DNA of 45,670 nt. It comes from Sporothrix humicola. Taxonomy: Eukaryota > Ascomycota > Sordariomycetes > Ophiostomatales > Ophiostomataceae. The DNA lies in contig WNYE01000148.1 of the NCBI GenBank assembly GCA_021396245.1, positions 4,341 through 50,010 on the forward strand. The letters run 5' to 3'. The notes beneath the pieces are model-generated. The model searched no databases, was not told where the DNA came from, and saw only the letters and a list, made by a program, of their open reading frames with translations. The position numbers and the translations under genes were made by a program. Within the stretch, counting starts at the first letter, position 1. Every line of letters starts with the position of its first letter. Shown here in pieces: positions 8,655 to 18,689 of the stretch.

Positions 8655-9406
8655 CGTAAAGTGTGTGTGGTGGTGTGGAGTGTGTTTTGGGTGGTGATAT
8701 GTGTGCTCTGCCACAGATAATCTTGCGTCATAAGATATGCTATTATCTGTGAAAAATGTTTTAAAAAAGTAATAAAAGTAATTCCCAGTAATTTAAAATA
8801 AGCCAAGAATCAATACCCGACCCCGTATTCCCTGTCTGCACGTGTTGTCAATTCCGTAAAGAATCATTGTCTGTTGACCTCCAGTCTGCGTAGAAGCCGC
8901 ACTGAAATGGTGTTACTTGATTGGTCAGTTCTTTGACTGGTAATGCCCCACTGTAACGGGCTCCTCCCAGCAATTGCACCATCGTTGGCGGATTCGACGC
9001 CACGAAAGAGGCCGAACGCCAACCATGTTAAAGCCCGATGCTGGCTGGCGATTCCAGTGGATTTTCAGTTTCTTTTCTAACAGACTCTGACAAGACCATC
9101 TCGACACTACGCAGAGTGGAGTCCGTCAATGTGGTTCTGGGCGTGTTAGTGGCTTGCGTGCTCAGGATGGCAGGGGCAGAACCTCCGTAAACAATGAAGA
9201 AGAGAAAGAAAGGACAGAATGTTACACTGCACAGTAAAGAGGATACTGACTGCCGTGCCAAGACACTTTACTCTTTATTTATCAAATACTATGTGACACC
9301 TCATGCATGTATATATGAACATGCAGCCTTGCAGTTGTCGATCGACGAGAAAAACATTGTCAACATTGTCAACATTGTCAACACAACAAACCCACCACTC
9401 CTTGCA
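8655..9406. promoter_or_regulatory. Bidirectional promoter, dehydrogenase and MFS genes
   Basis: A 752-bp gene-free interval between divergent starts. The MFS side has a perfect 10-bp palindrome GTCGATCGAC at 9337-9346 and three copies of AACATTGTC at 9353-9379, ending 27 nt before the MFS ATG. I did not see a CGG-N6-CCG site like the one in the P450/FMO promoter. Confidence 0.55.
9353..9379 (+). repeat. 9-bp tandem repeat in MFS leader (AACATTGTC x3)
   Basis: Three perfect head-to-tail copies just upstream of the MFS start codon, probably within its 5' untranslated leader. They could be a regulatory repeat or slippage product. Confidence 0.85.
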
Positions 9407-11087
9407 ATGTCCTTCCATACAGACGAAAAGGCGACGGACGTCGACGCCGTGGCATCGTCACCGTCGACACCGCCCAACGAGATCACCGACGATGTCGACG
9501 GCCAGCTCAGCGAGCTGGACCCGAAAGCCGAGCGCCGGCTTGTCAGAAAACTTGATGTAAGTGAACACGGGAAGAAATCAACAAGATCTAATATCGGCTT
9601 CAATCAATGCTAACAGTACAGCTGCACATTATGACGTACGCTGTCTCCTATCTTACCTTCTTTCGAACTGTTACGAGCGTGCCAACTAACAATCCAGACT
9701 GGCCATGTTGGTCTACATTTTCAGCGTCCTTGACCGTGTCAACATTGGCAATGCTGCGTGAGTTCAACTGTACCTCTAGCCATTCTACCACGTCCACTAA
9801 CAGCCCAGCCTCTACGGTCTCAAGACGGACCTCGGCCTCAAAGGCAACCAGTACCAGCTGCTGGTGTCCATCCTGTTTGCCACGTACATTAGCGTCGAAA
9901 TCCCGGCCAACTGGGCCGTCAAGCGCATTGGGCCGTCGCGCTGGCTCGGTTTCATCACGGCCGGCTGGGGCCTGGTGGCCACGTTCTCCGGCTTTGCCCA
10001 GAACTTTGGCGGCTTTCTCGCCTGCCGACTTTTGTTAGGAGCCCTGGAGGGCGGTCTCTGGCCCGGCCTGGTCATTTACTTGACGACGTTCTACACCCGC
10101 CGCGAGATCGCTCTGCGGATCGCCGTCCTCTTTGCGTGTTCGGCCCTGGCCGGCGCCTGTGGCGGCTTGCTGGCGTTTGGCATCGGCTTCCTGCAGGGTC
10201 ACAGCGGGTACAATGGCTGGCGCTGGATTATGATCCTGGAGGGCCTGCCGTGTATTGTTTTGGGCGTGGCTACCTGGTTCGGTCTCGCCGACGAGCCGGG
10301 CACGGCCTATTATCTGAGCCCTGAAGAACGTACCCTTCTTGTCCGTCGCCTCGACAGCCAGCCCGGCATGACTGACTCCGCCAAGGAGTTCCACTGGTCC
10401 GACGCCTTTGAGGCCTTCCGCGACTGGGTCGTGTGGGCGTTTTGTTTCGCCCAGTTCGGCGCGGACGTTATGCTCTACGCCTTCTCGGCTTACCTGCCCA
10501 CCATCATCCGCAGCATCAACCCCGACTTTTCCACGCCCGTCGTCCAGGTCTTGACCATTCCGTGTTACTTGGTTGGCGCCGCCGCCTACCTGATCGTCGG
10601 CCAGATCTCCGACCGCATCCAACACCGTGCCGCTTTTGTCGTCGTGTCCGGCACAGTCACCGTTTCTGGGTATGGCATGCTCCTGTCCAACGGCGGCGTC
10701 GCTGTCCACTACGCCGGCTGTTTCCTCGTGGCCGCCGGCCTCTACATTGTCGTCGGCCTCCCCCTCGCCTGGCTCCCCACAAACGTGCCCCGCTACGGCA
10801 AGCGCACAACCACCATTGCCATGCAGGCTTGTATTGGCAACAGCGCCGGCATCCTGTCCGGCTTTGTCTACCCGACGGCTGACGCCCCGCGCTACATCAA
10901 AGGCCACGCGCTGTCGCTCGCCATGGGCGCGTTCGCCGTCGTCACCTACTCGCTCGTCTGGGCCTACTATGTCTACGAGAACAGGCAGCGCAAGGCCGGC
11001 AAGCGCGACGACCGCATTGCCGGTCTGACTGAAGACGAGATCCGCGAGCTCGGCGACAAGAGCCCGCGCTTCATCTTTGCGACGTAA
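9407..11087 (+). CDS. MFS transporter, anion:cation symporter (allantoate permease-like) family
   Basis: Spliced gene, exons 9407-9556, 9622-9635, 9698-9757 and 9809-11087, giving 500 residues. Introns are 65, 62 and 51 nt with donors GTAAGT, GTACGC and GTGAGT, branch-like CTAAC sites and CAG acceptors. Exon 2 is only 14 nt. Splicing restores the family's opening: acidic N-terminus, RRLVRKLD, then LHIMTLAMLVYIFSV and DRVNIGNALYGLKTDLGL, with the MFS loop motif DRxNIGNA. About twelve membrane helices follow, including QYQLLVSILFATYISVEIPAN and GWRWIMILEGLPCIVLG, and the usual C-terminal LTEDEIRELGDKSPRF tail. These proteins, like yeast Dal5, import allantoate, ureidosuccinate, vitamins, short peptides or organic acids by proton symport at the plasma membrane. 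The substrate is unknown. It is divergent from the Ldh2-type gene. Confidence 0.94.
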
Positions 11088-11657
11088 GGGAGGGGGTTGG
11101 AGAGTAGCCAAAACGTGACAGATTGAGAATGTAATTTAATAAAACTTTATTCGCTGACGAACAGAAAGCTGCTTGCCTTCAAGAATATGCGTACGGCATG
11201 ATTTGTTGTGATAAGTGATGTCCGAACATAACGTAATGCTGGTGAATGACGGCTGCCATGATCAACCCGCTCAAGTAAACGACCTCCAACGTTCAAAGGG
11301 GACCTCCTTTGATCATAGTAGTACATTGGTTTGATTTTTTGTCTATGCAGTGATCTATAGAAGAGACGCAAGAGAAAAAAGAAAAGAGAGAGCGGTGATG
11401 GCCGTCGTCAAGTGAAATGGTTTTCTGTACTCCTCTCCTTTTTGCTTTTTGTAAGCTTGTTTTTGTTTGCAAATATACAAGACAGCCCCTTTTTGTAACA
11501 GCCCAAACAACCACCTTCCTTTGTGGAATAAAACACCGCCCGAATGCAAGTAAAATGGGAATATGCAAGGCACGTTCTCCAAGAGAGTGCCCATGAACTA
11601 AATTAAATCAAAATCGTCGCCAATATTGTCGAGTATATATCGTGAGTGGAGTGTCGT
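11088..11657. other. Convergent 3' intergenic region
   Basis: It lies between the stops of the MFS (plus) and Mdj1-like (minus) genes. It is AT-rich and contains AATAAAA near 11138, a possible polyadenylation signal. The 74-91 residue ORFs on the minus strand overlap in different frames and look spurious. Confidence 0.6.
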
Positions 11658-13403
11658 CTACTTCTTCTCGTCGGTCTTGCCGTCCTTGTTGTCCTTGTCG
11701 TCCTTCTTTTCGTCCTTGGCGTCCTTCTTGTCACCCGTCTTTGCATCTCCATCGTGCTTCTGGTGTGCCGGGTGGTTCGTCAGGTTGTGCCAGATCGTCT
11801 TGAGGAAGCCCTCGTTGTTGTGCGTGTCCGGGTCGTCGTCCTTGGTGGCCGCGCCCTTGTGGCCGCCGCTGTCGGTCGCACCGGGCGCCCGGCCAACGTT
11901 CATCACGCGCTTGGCCGTCTTGTCGCCCATCTCGTCGGCCAGCATCTCGACAATGGTGCGCTGGTTCGCCGTCAGGTACTTGGGCATCGTCACCTTGAAT
12001 TCCACTCTGAGATCGCCCGATGTGTTGGCCGCCCGCCGGCTGCCGCCGAGTTTCTTCATGCCCATCCCGGACAGGGAGATCTTGTCGCCGGAGCTCGTGC
12101 CCGTAGCGACGCGGACCTTGACAGAACCATCAAGAGTGGGCACGGTGACCTCACCACCGAGGACGGCTGTTGTCAAGGGCACCGTCGCCGTGTGCAAAAT
12201 GTCGGCGCCGGCGCGCGTAAACTTGGGGTCGGAGGCGACGCGCACAAACACGTACAGGTCGCCACGGACGCCGCGGACGCCGCTCTCGGGACCGCCTGCA
12301 CGGCCCGTCAGCGCGGCATCGCCCTGGCCGTCGACGCGCAGGCGCATGCCGTCCTCGACGCCGCCGGGGATGTCGACCGAAATCGTCTGGCGCTCGCGCA
12401 CGGCACCGTCGCCGTTGCACGTCCGGCACTCCCCGCCGCGCGGGACGGTCGTGCCCGTGCCGCCGCACGTGCCACACGTCGACGCCATCTGGAAGCCGCC
12501 CTGCACAAAGTGGACGCGCGTGCCGGTGCCGTTGCACGACGGGCAGCTGGAGCGCTTGGTGCCCTTTTTCAGGCCGCTGCCCGTGCACGTGTGGCAGGTG
12601 ACGAGGGGCGTGATGTTGATTGTCTTGGTGACGCCGCGGGCCGACTCCAAGAAGGAAATGTTGGTCTGGACCTCAATGTTGTCGCCGACGAGGACCTCCT
12701 GCTGGAACGGGTTGCGCCCACCTCCCCCTCTGCCGCCGGCCCGCTGTCCGGCGCCTTGTGCCCCGGCGAATGCTTGAAACAAATCCTCGAAATTAAAGTT
12801 GGCGCCAAAGCCGCCCTGGCCGCCGCCAAAGCCCGCAAACGGGTTGCCGCCGCCGGCGAACGGATTTCCGCCGGCGTACGGATTGCCGCCGGGCGATCCA
12901 CCTCCACTGGGGTCGAATCCTGCGGCGCCAAACTGGTCGTACTGCTCGCGCTTCTTGGCGTCCGACAAGATCTCGTAGGCCGCCTGCACCTCGCCGAACC
13001 GGTCCTTGGCCGTCGGGTCCTTGTTGGTGTCCGGGTGGAACTTTTTGGCGAGGCCGTAATAGGCTTTTTTGATCTCGCCCGACGTGGCCGTCTTGCTGAC
13101 GCCCAGGACCTTGTACGGGTCTTTTTGGGAGGCCGCGACGGAGTTGGTGGCGTGGAAGCTGCGGGCGTGTGGTGGTGTCGTCGGCGTCCTCGAGGCTGTA
13201 GCTGGCGTCGGTCGGGCCGACCAGTGTGATTTGCGGGAGACGGGGGATGTCGAGCGGGTTGTTGTCGTGGAGGTAGACGCTGGAGGTGTCGTCGAAAAGG
13301 ATCGTGATGTCGCCGCCTTTGTCACTCGACAGACATTGTGCGCCGCCGGTGCCAGCGGCCGCGCCGACAACGACGACGCCTTGGAGAGGAGGCTGGTGTT
13401 CAT
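11658..13403 (-). CDS. mdj1: Mitochondrial DnaJ (Hsp40) chaperone, Mdj1 type
   Basis: A 581-residue intron-free ORF from ATG 13403. Residues 1-93 are Ser/Thr/Arg-rich and nearly acid-free, with RSFSTT and RSFHATNS, typical of a mitochondrial presequence. A complete J domain follows (about 95-160, DPYKVLGV to REQYDQFG, HPD at 123-125), then a Gly/Phe-rich linker with NPFAGG repeats, and a DnaJ zinc-binding region with four CxxCxGxG motifs (CHTCTGSG, CPSCNGTG, CGTCGGTG, CRTCNGDG). Two substrate-binding beta domains end near DEMGDKTAKRVMNV. This is the type-I Hsp40 architecture of yeast Mdj1, which stimulates matrix Hsp70 for protein folding. The last 30-odd residues are an unusual Lys/Asp-rich tail. 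The ORF on the opposite strand (527 residues) is a GC-rich shadow. Confidence 0.96.
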   Translation of the reverse strand: MNTSLLSKASSLSARPLAPAAHNVCRVTKAATSRSFSTTPPASTSTTTTRSTSPVSRKSHWSARPTPATASRTPTTPPHARSFHATNSVAASQKDPYKVLGVSKTATSGEIKKAYYGLAKKFHPDTNKDPTAKDRFGEVQAAYEILSDAKKREQYDQFGAAGFDPSGGGSPGGNPYAGGNPFAGGGNPFAGFGGGQGGFGANFNFEDLFQAFAGAQGAGQRAGGRGGGGRNPFQQEVLVGDNIEVQTNISFLESARGVTKTINITPLVTCHTCTGSGLKKGTKRSSCPSCNGTGTRVHFVQGGFQMASTCGTCGGTGTTVPRGGECRTCNGDGAVRERQTISVDIPGGVEDGMRLRVDGQGDAALTGRAGGPESGVRGVRGDLYVFVRVASDPKFTRAGADILHTATVPLTTAVLGGEVTVPTLDGSVKVRVATGTSSGDKISLSGMGMKKLGGSRRAANTSGDLRVEFKVTMPKYLTANQRTIVEMLADEMGDKTAKRVMNVGRAPGATDSGGHKGAATKDDDPDTHNNEGFLKTIWHNLTNHPAHQKHDGDAKTGDKKDAKDEKKDDKDNKDGKTDEKK

Positions 13404-14320
13404 GACGGCAGTTTGTGGTGCGTCGTCAATTGGTGGTGGTGGTGGTGGTTGTTGTCAATGTATTGACAGCAATGTCGTCGACAAACTTTTCGCTTACACT
13501 TTTTGATAGCTTTTTGGTCCAACTTTTTTGCCTTTTTTTTTTTGGCTGGCGTCGGGTTTTTCGCCGATGCAGCCCGCGGTAGACAATCAACCACTAAGAA
13601 CACTCAGTAGCCCATTACACATGGCATTTGCAGTAGGCGGGAGAGCTGCTTGCTGCCTCAGGCATGGGGCTAGCTCGGCTTAAGGCGTGGGAAGGCTTGG
13701 AAGTGCACGCAAAAGACGGGCGGGCTAGCGCGGACCCACTCTCTTTACGCACCGAAGACGGCGGTGACGCTCTGGAGCCTTTCGCTAGGCTGTCACCAAT
13801 TTTGTCGCCTACGAATCTTCCAGCATCTCAGTGGCGGTCAAGTCGCCATGTTCGGGAATCTTCGATGGGGCCGTTTTACTTTACTCGTCTTTCCCTTTAC
13901 GGTCTTCTCCACGATGCAATATCAATTGAACTCTCTAAACTCTGTATCCTGTGGTATCATAAAAAGGCAATTGCTTTGGCCTCTGTTCTTCCCCTCCTGT
14001 CGTTCGTCGCCGGTCAAAGCCAACCAAAGCCCTCCTTGTCCCTGACCTTGACCTTGACCATGTCCTTGACCCTGCCTCCCAGCACCAATTAACAATAACA
14101 ATAACGATAGCAGAAAACCTCATTCCCCGTCCGTCGCGAAAAAAGATGATCTAGCCGAATAAATAAAAGGAAACGCAATGAAGAAGAAGAAAAACCAGTC
14201 CACCATGGACACCAAACGCCGATGCTATGCAATGGGAAACGAAAGAGAAGATGAAAGACGGTGCCAAGAAGAGCCTCGACCGCCGGCTATTGCCGCCGGC
14301 CTCGGTCTCGGTCTCTTCCT
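13404..14320. other. Intergenic region upstream of the Mdj1 gene
   Basis: A 917-bp gap between two minus-strand genes, so it carries the Mdj1 promoter and the SAP30 3' region. A (GGT)n tract lies at 13432-13451, just upstream of the Mdj1 ATG, and CCTTGA repeats lie near 14042-14072. No credible gene was seen; I noticed no clear heat-shock element cluster. Confidence 0.55.
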
Positions 14321-15045
14321 TTAACCATCAATCTCCCTCGCATTCGACCCCATCCGCCGCGGCCGCCGCTGCCGCGCCACCTCGTGTGTCTGGATTTTAT
14401 GGAGGAAGTCGACCACGATATCATTCTCCTGGGTGCCCTGCCCGTTAAAGTGCTTGCGGACGGCGTTGGCGAGGCGGGCCTTGCTCTGGCGGCGCATCTG
14501 CTTGTGGCGGAGCATCGTGGGCGACTGGAGGCCGACGCTGCCGGGTTGGGAGAGGATCCAGCGGGAGAAGTCGTTGCTGAACGAAGTGGGCTCGTCGAGG
14601 TGGAAGGCGCGCGAGTAGCCGTGGAGGACGCCGCGTTCGAACTCGGACCATTGTAGCTGCGACGAGCGTTAGCGAGGAGCGAAGAAGACCGCGAAGCGGT
14701 CAGAAAAGCGAGCGCAGCGAGCAAGGGAGAGAGAGGAGAGGCGAGCGAAGCGAGGACAGAAAGAAGGCGACTCAACGAGCGAAGCGAGGACCAAAAAAGA
14801 CTTACTGTTGGATGCACAACGGCCGGGACGGCCTGCTGGAGGAGGGTCTGCTGGTGGGCGGCGGCGACGGCGGCGGCGGTGGTGGCCGACGACGAGGCAT
14901 TGGACGCGGCGGCGTTGCGGCGCTTTGTGGTGGTTGTGGTGGAGGTGTTGCCGGACGAGGAGTGGTTGCCGGTGCCATTGGTCGTGGCGTGGCCGTGACC
15001 ACCGGCGTGGCTGTCGTCCGCGTTTGCGCGCGGTTTGGGGGGCAT
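14321..15045 (-). CDS. SAP30-like Sin3-binding subunit of histone deacetylase complex
   Basis: Two-exon gene read on the minus strand: exon 1 is 15045-14806 (80 codons), the intron is 14805-14657 (149 nt, donor GTAAGT, CTAAC branch-like site, CAG acceptor), and exon 2 is 14656-14321. The protein has 191 residues. Exon 1 encodes a Ser/Thr/Asn/Ala-rich, probably disordered N-terminus (MPPKPRANADDS). Exon 2 encodes a SAP30 Sin3-binding domain: LQWSEFERGVLHGYSRAFHL, WILSQPGSVGLQSPTMLRHKQMRR split across a loop, QSKARLANAVRKHFNG, and QENDIVVDFLHKI. The family links Sin3 to Rpd3-type deacetylase in the nucleus and supports transcriptional repression. An unspliced 414-residue reading through the intron destroys this domain and should not be used. 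The intron carries a duplicated 16-nt element. Confidence 0.88.
14742..14791. repeat. Duplicated 16-nt element inside the SAP30 intron
   Basis: CGAGCGAAGCGAGGAC occurs exactly at 14742-14757 and again at 14776-14791. Its reverse complement, with one mismatch, recurs at 34896-34911, outside this gene. Further partial GCGAGC/GAAGCG pieces surround it. Confidence 0.85.
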
Positions 15046-16000
15046 TGTAGAGGGATGTGTCGAGGGAGTCGACGGAGGAGAGGAGGACGAAAAAGGAGGA
15101 CCGAAGAGGGGTGGTCGCTGGTAGAGGTGGTCGCGAGGAATAGGAGAGTCAGCTTTCGCGAGGAGGAGCGATTGACTCGTGTCGAGCGAGGGTCCGAGAT
15201 CTGCCTCTGTAAAAAAAAGGATACTGTAGAAGAGTAAACGCGTTCGTGTCGTGGTCGTGATCGAGGGGAGATTGTAGACTGGTGAGAGGAGAAAAAGAGG
15301 AGAACCGAGAAGCACAGGAGGAGAGAGAAGGCGGAGAGGAGGCGACCAGGAAAGGCGGAAGGAGAGCGGAAAGCGAAAAAGCAGGGACCCCCCAATTGAG
15401 AGCAATTGCGTGTGCGGCGTGACTTCTCTCGCGTGGGTATTGGGGTACTGGCGGTCCGGCTGCGCTAGTCCAGCCTCTTCTTTGTGAGCAAAGCCGTCGC
15501 TACAGCGAATGCGGTGTGCTGTGGTGCCCACAACTTTTGATTTAGCGTATTTTTGTCTTTTTTTTTTTTTTTTTTTTTTTTTTCTGGTTTGGTTTGGTTT
15601 GGCGCCTTAGCGTCCAGGGCTTGTGACGACATTGGCCTGTCCTGGCTCCTGGCTGGCCGTTGAGACGCTTGCGGCTGGCAGTTGGCAGTGCCAGACGGCA
15701 GACCGAATTAGGCGCAACGGCACCTGTCAGTGATTGTCAGTGATTTCCGTGCCTGTCGGTCTTTTTGCAGTTTCCCTTTCTTTGCAGTCTTTCCTGGTTC
15801 TTGGGCCACAGCCGGCGCACAATCAACCGGTTTTCAGTATGAACGACGGAATGCGGTTGCAGATGTTGTGTACCCAAGATTACGGAGTAAAATAAGGGCT
15901 GTCACTGTACCTTCATCGAACTGCGATTGCATCTCACGAGATGCTTTTCGTCCACCATGTCCCTAGGAGAGGCCGTTCGAAAATGAAGAGGTTACTGGCT
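15046..16000. other. Leader and promoter side of the SAP30-like gene
   Basis: Minus-strand pyrimidine-rich sequence extends from the start codon to about 15400, followed by a 26-base T run (15558-15583), GGTTT repeats, and a perfect tandem GTCAGTGATT at 15726-15745. TGGCAGTGCCA near 15683 is a short palindrome. No ORF with protein-like content was seen. Confidence 0.5.
15558..15583. repeat. T26 homopolymer
   Basis: Twenty-six T residues followed by CTGG and GGTTT repeats, about 510 bp upstream of the SAP30-like start. Confidence 0.9.
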
Positions 16001-17229
16001 CGATGGAAGATGCAATTCTTACCGAGCCCCAGTGCTCCTTCCGTGCTGGATGAAGGGCCTCGCACTTTCCCATTGTGTCAAACCGTGCGAATGATCAAGC
16101 GTCCAGGAAGGGAAGTCGATATTCGCATCGTGTACACCGTGTCTTGTCGTTTGAGGAAGGTGGACGACAGGCGGTTACTGACAGATTGTTGCCACCTTCT
16201 TCTCTTCTGTCTCTTTTGTCCGTCCAATGCCGTCATGCCTCGTCTTTTCTTGTCGCTTTTGTTTTCCCTCCCTCCTGCTTTTTTGTTCCGATGACCTGCC
16301 CATTCTGCGGTGCAAGGTATCACGAGCTCACGAGTGTGTTCAGTACGCCGTGCGACAAAGGCATACGAGGTGCGCCAACGTTCGACGTTTGCCTCCGAGG
16401 ACGAGGAAGAAATTCAGGAATGAACTCGACGACATTTGAAGAAGATCCGAATATGGACTTGTGCATTGTTCAACAGCACATCGGCTCTCGTCGTCGTCTT
16501 CATCCACACGCTCGACGATCCGTCAACGCCCACGCTTCCTTTACTCCCACGTTCTCCCACTACAAACGCTCTCCCACTCCGTCTGTCCCATATTATCCTG
16601 TCTCTCCCCACAGGCTGACATCTCCCCCAAAGGCCACAGGCTCGCATCGTGTCCACAGCACGATGCTCAGTGCTTGGTGCTTGATGCACATCCACGATGC
16701 ATGCAGACTACATGATGCACCACGCACGCACACGCACGACGACGATGCAAGACGACGGTGCAAGAAACACCGCCATGGAATTAGCTCCCTTCCGGAGGAC
16801 ATCGAGTACATGCACTTGTCGTGTTTGTCGTGTGCTGTCTTGTACCTAATATGTGCTTCCCCTCACAGCCAGTCCAGCTCCCCCACTGCCCCTGTATCGA
16901 CGTTTTCGTCGACCTGCAGATTTGCGAGATGGGGGATGCGTCTGCAGTGTGCACCACGCACATGTGTACATACATCTGCCCTGCAGGCGTGAGAGGAAGA
17001 ATCATGGAGAGGAAAGAAGAAAGCAGAACGAAGGCTCGAAAAAAAAAAAAAAAAAGCCACAATGATGGACGAGACTCGCTTACAATGTGCTTGCTGGCAT
17101 TGCCAAATCACAGTGCATTAAAACTGGTCATGTGCGAGAATTTCGAGAATTTCTCGACGAGGAGAGACGAAGCGATCCAAGAGCATTCCGGAAATAGATG
17201 CTGACAACTCGACGACTCGACCTTTTTAA

Positions 17230-17259
17230 CTTCCACTTCCACTTCCACTTCCACTTCCG
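17230..17259. repeat. CTTCCA hexamer tandem repeat
   Basis: Four perfect CTTCCA units plus one CTTCCG variant. A simple repeat in the gene-poor region. Confidence 0.85.
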
Positions 17260-18602
17260 CGTACTCCCGCAATCTGCACCCACTTCCCGTCAGGTCATCC
17301 ATCGCGCTCCGTCGAGGTTCTGCATTGCGGGCCCCGTAAGGAAGATGAATAAAATACAAAGGCAGAGAACACTCGTCCAGCCCTTGAGCGTCATTTTTGG
17401 TCTTCGGAACGATGGAAACTACAAAAGTCTATTCCACGCCTCAACGCACGCTGGTCATGGCCCGTCCTGCGGCCCTCGCCTTAGGGCGATGCACTCCTCT
17501 CTTGTCCCGCCTTCCGAGAGGTCCATCGTCTCAGTCTCGCCCTATGGTTCTGTCCTCGTTACAATGCATGCTTCGATGTCCCGTTAACTCGAAACGGATT
17601 ACATGGAAAAGACATTGAGAATATCACACTGTGAGGACGAATTTGTTCAACACTCCAAAAATGGCGATCTTGATCGCTCTTACTTCTGAGCTTCCCAGAT
17701 GTCAACCGGTAAGCTATTTCTACACCGTCTTATGCTCAGTGTCGTTTTCAGTAGAGACCGAGAGTACGATTCGCCCCGTATAAAGAAAGACAGTTTGACG
17801 GTTATCGCCACCACAACTTTTCAAAAAGAAAGAACGGCCTGGCCGGCGAAATTGGAAATGTACCGGCAGGCAGTCGAGCCAGTCTTTTCCACAATGCAAC
17901 ATTATATTTTCTGTTCCCGATGGGAAAGGAGGGTAGCTGCCGAGACGAAACAGGGGTGTTTGTCGACCGTCTTCGAGTGTTGGTTGGCACCTCGCCTCTT
18001 CGCTCTTCACTCTTTTCACTCTTTCTTGTGGTGGCTGCATGTAAGATAGATTCTTCTTTCGTTTCTTTTTCCTTGCCCGGGTCACAATAACAGCGAGCAA
18101 TGAAACGATGTGCCTGGCAGTATTGATCGGGCGTGTCGGCCAGCAAAGTGCAAGTTAAAAGGATACTTCACACCGGTCATAGGCTTGGCCAGAGCTTCAT
18201 GGCAATTTGACGATGTTCCAATGTGGATCTCAAAGTTTTCACCCATTGAATGTGAGTCTTGCTGTAGATCTTCTGTCAAAGATAAAACATAAGCATTTTT
18301 GTTTGCAAGATAGATTTCGCTACATAATGGAGATTCTCTGATAGAAAAATGGCCGGCGGTCTCGAGCGCTGTCTTGGACTGGCACCCAGCGGAGACTTCC
18401 CAGTCCCCATCACCATCCCTCATAGGGCGCAGCGTGTCGGGCGATGCCTAGGCCGCCCGAATTTAGCGGTTGGCTTTACCCAGATTTTTAGGGACTTTTT
18501 GGCTGTCAGAGCCAATCAGCAGTCAGGCTTTGCCATTTTGTCGGGGGTGGGGTGCGCCCAAATCGCTAGCGTGCTGTGTGTTAGTTCAGCACAGAAGCAA
18601 AG

Positions 18603-18689
18603 ATGCACGGAACTAACGACACAGCGTCTGTCCGCATCTTCCAGCCCAACATCGTCGAGGAGGATGTTGTTGAGGACAACAGAAAGTGA
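18603..18689 (+). CDS. Candidate 28-residue short ORF
   Basis: An ATG-to-TGA ORF of 28 codons (begins MHGTNDTASVRIFQP, ends VVEDNRK) stands out because its third positions are mostly C or G and its composition is acidic and protein-like, unlike the low-complexity ORFs around it. A CCAATCAG box lies about 84 bp upstream. It could be a small peptide gene, a first exon of a spliced gene, or chance. I recognise no family. Treat as a hypothesis only. Confidence 0.2.
   Translation: MHGTNDTASVRIFQPNIVEEDVVEDNRK

Noticed and set aside
10035..11111. A 358-residue minus-strand ORF opposite the MFS gene
   Set aside because: Gly/Asp/Ala/Val-rich antisense shadow with no domain; the MFS frame shows membrane helices and family motifs.
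11646..13229. A 527-residue plus-strand ORF opposite the Mdj1 gene
   Set aside because: It is an Ala/Arg/Val-rich shadow of the GC-rich Mdj1 coding strand, which has clear J and zinc-finger domains.
14287..15531. A 414-residue unspliced reading of the SAP30 locus
   Set aside because: It runs through the intron and loses the Sin3-binding domain, which is encoded in another frame after a normal splice.
16075..16992. A 305-residue ORF in the gene-poor region
   Set aside because: No recognisable domain, biased Ser/His/Arg/Cys content and overlapping ORFs in other frames; best regarded as chance.
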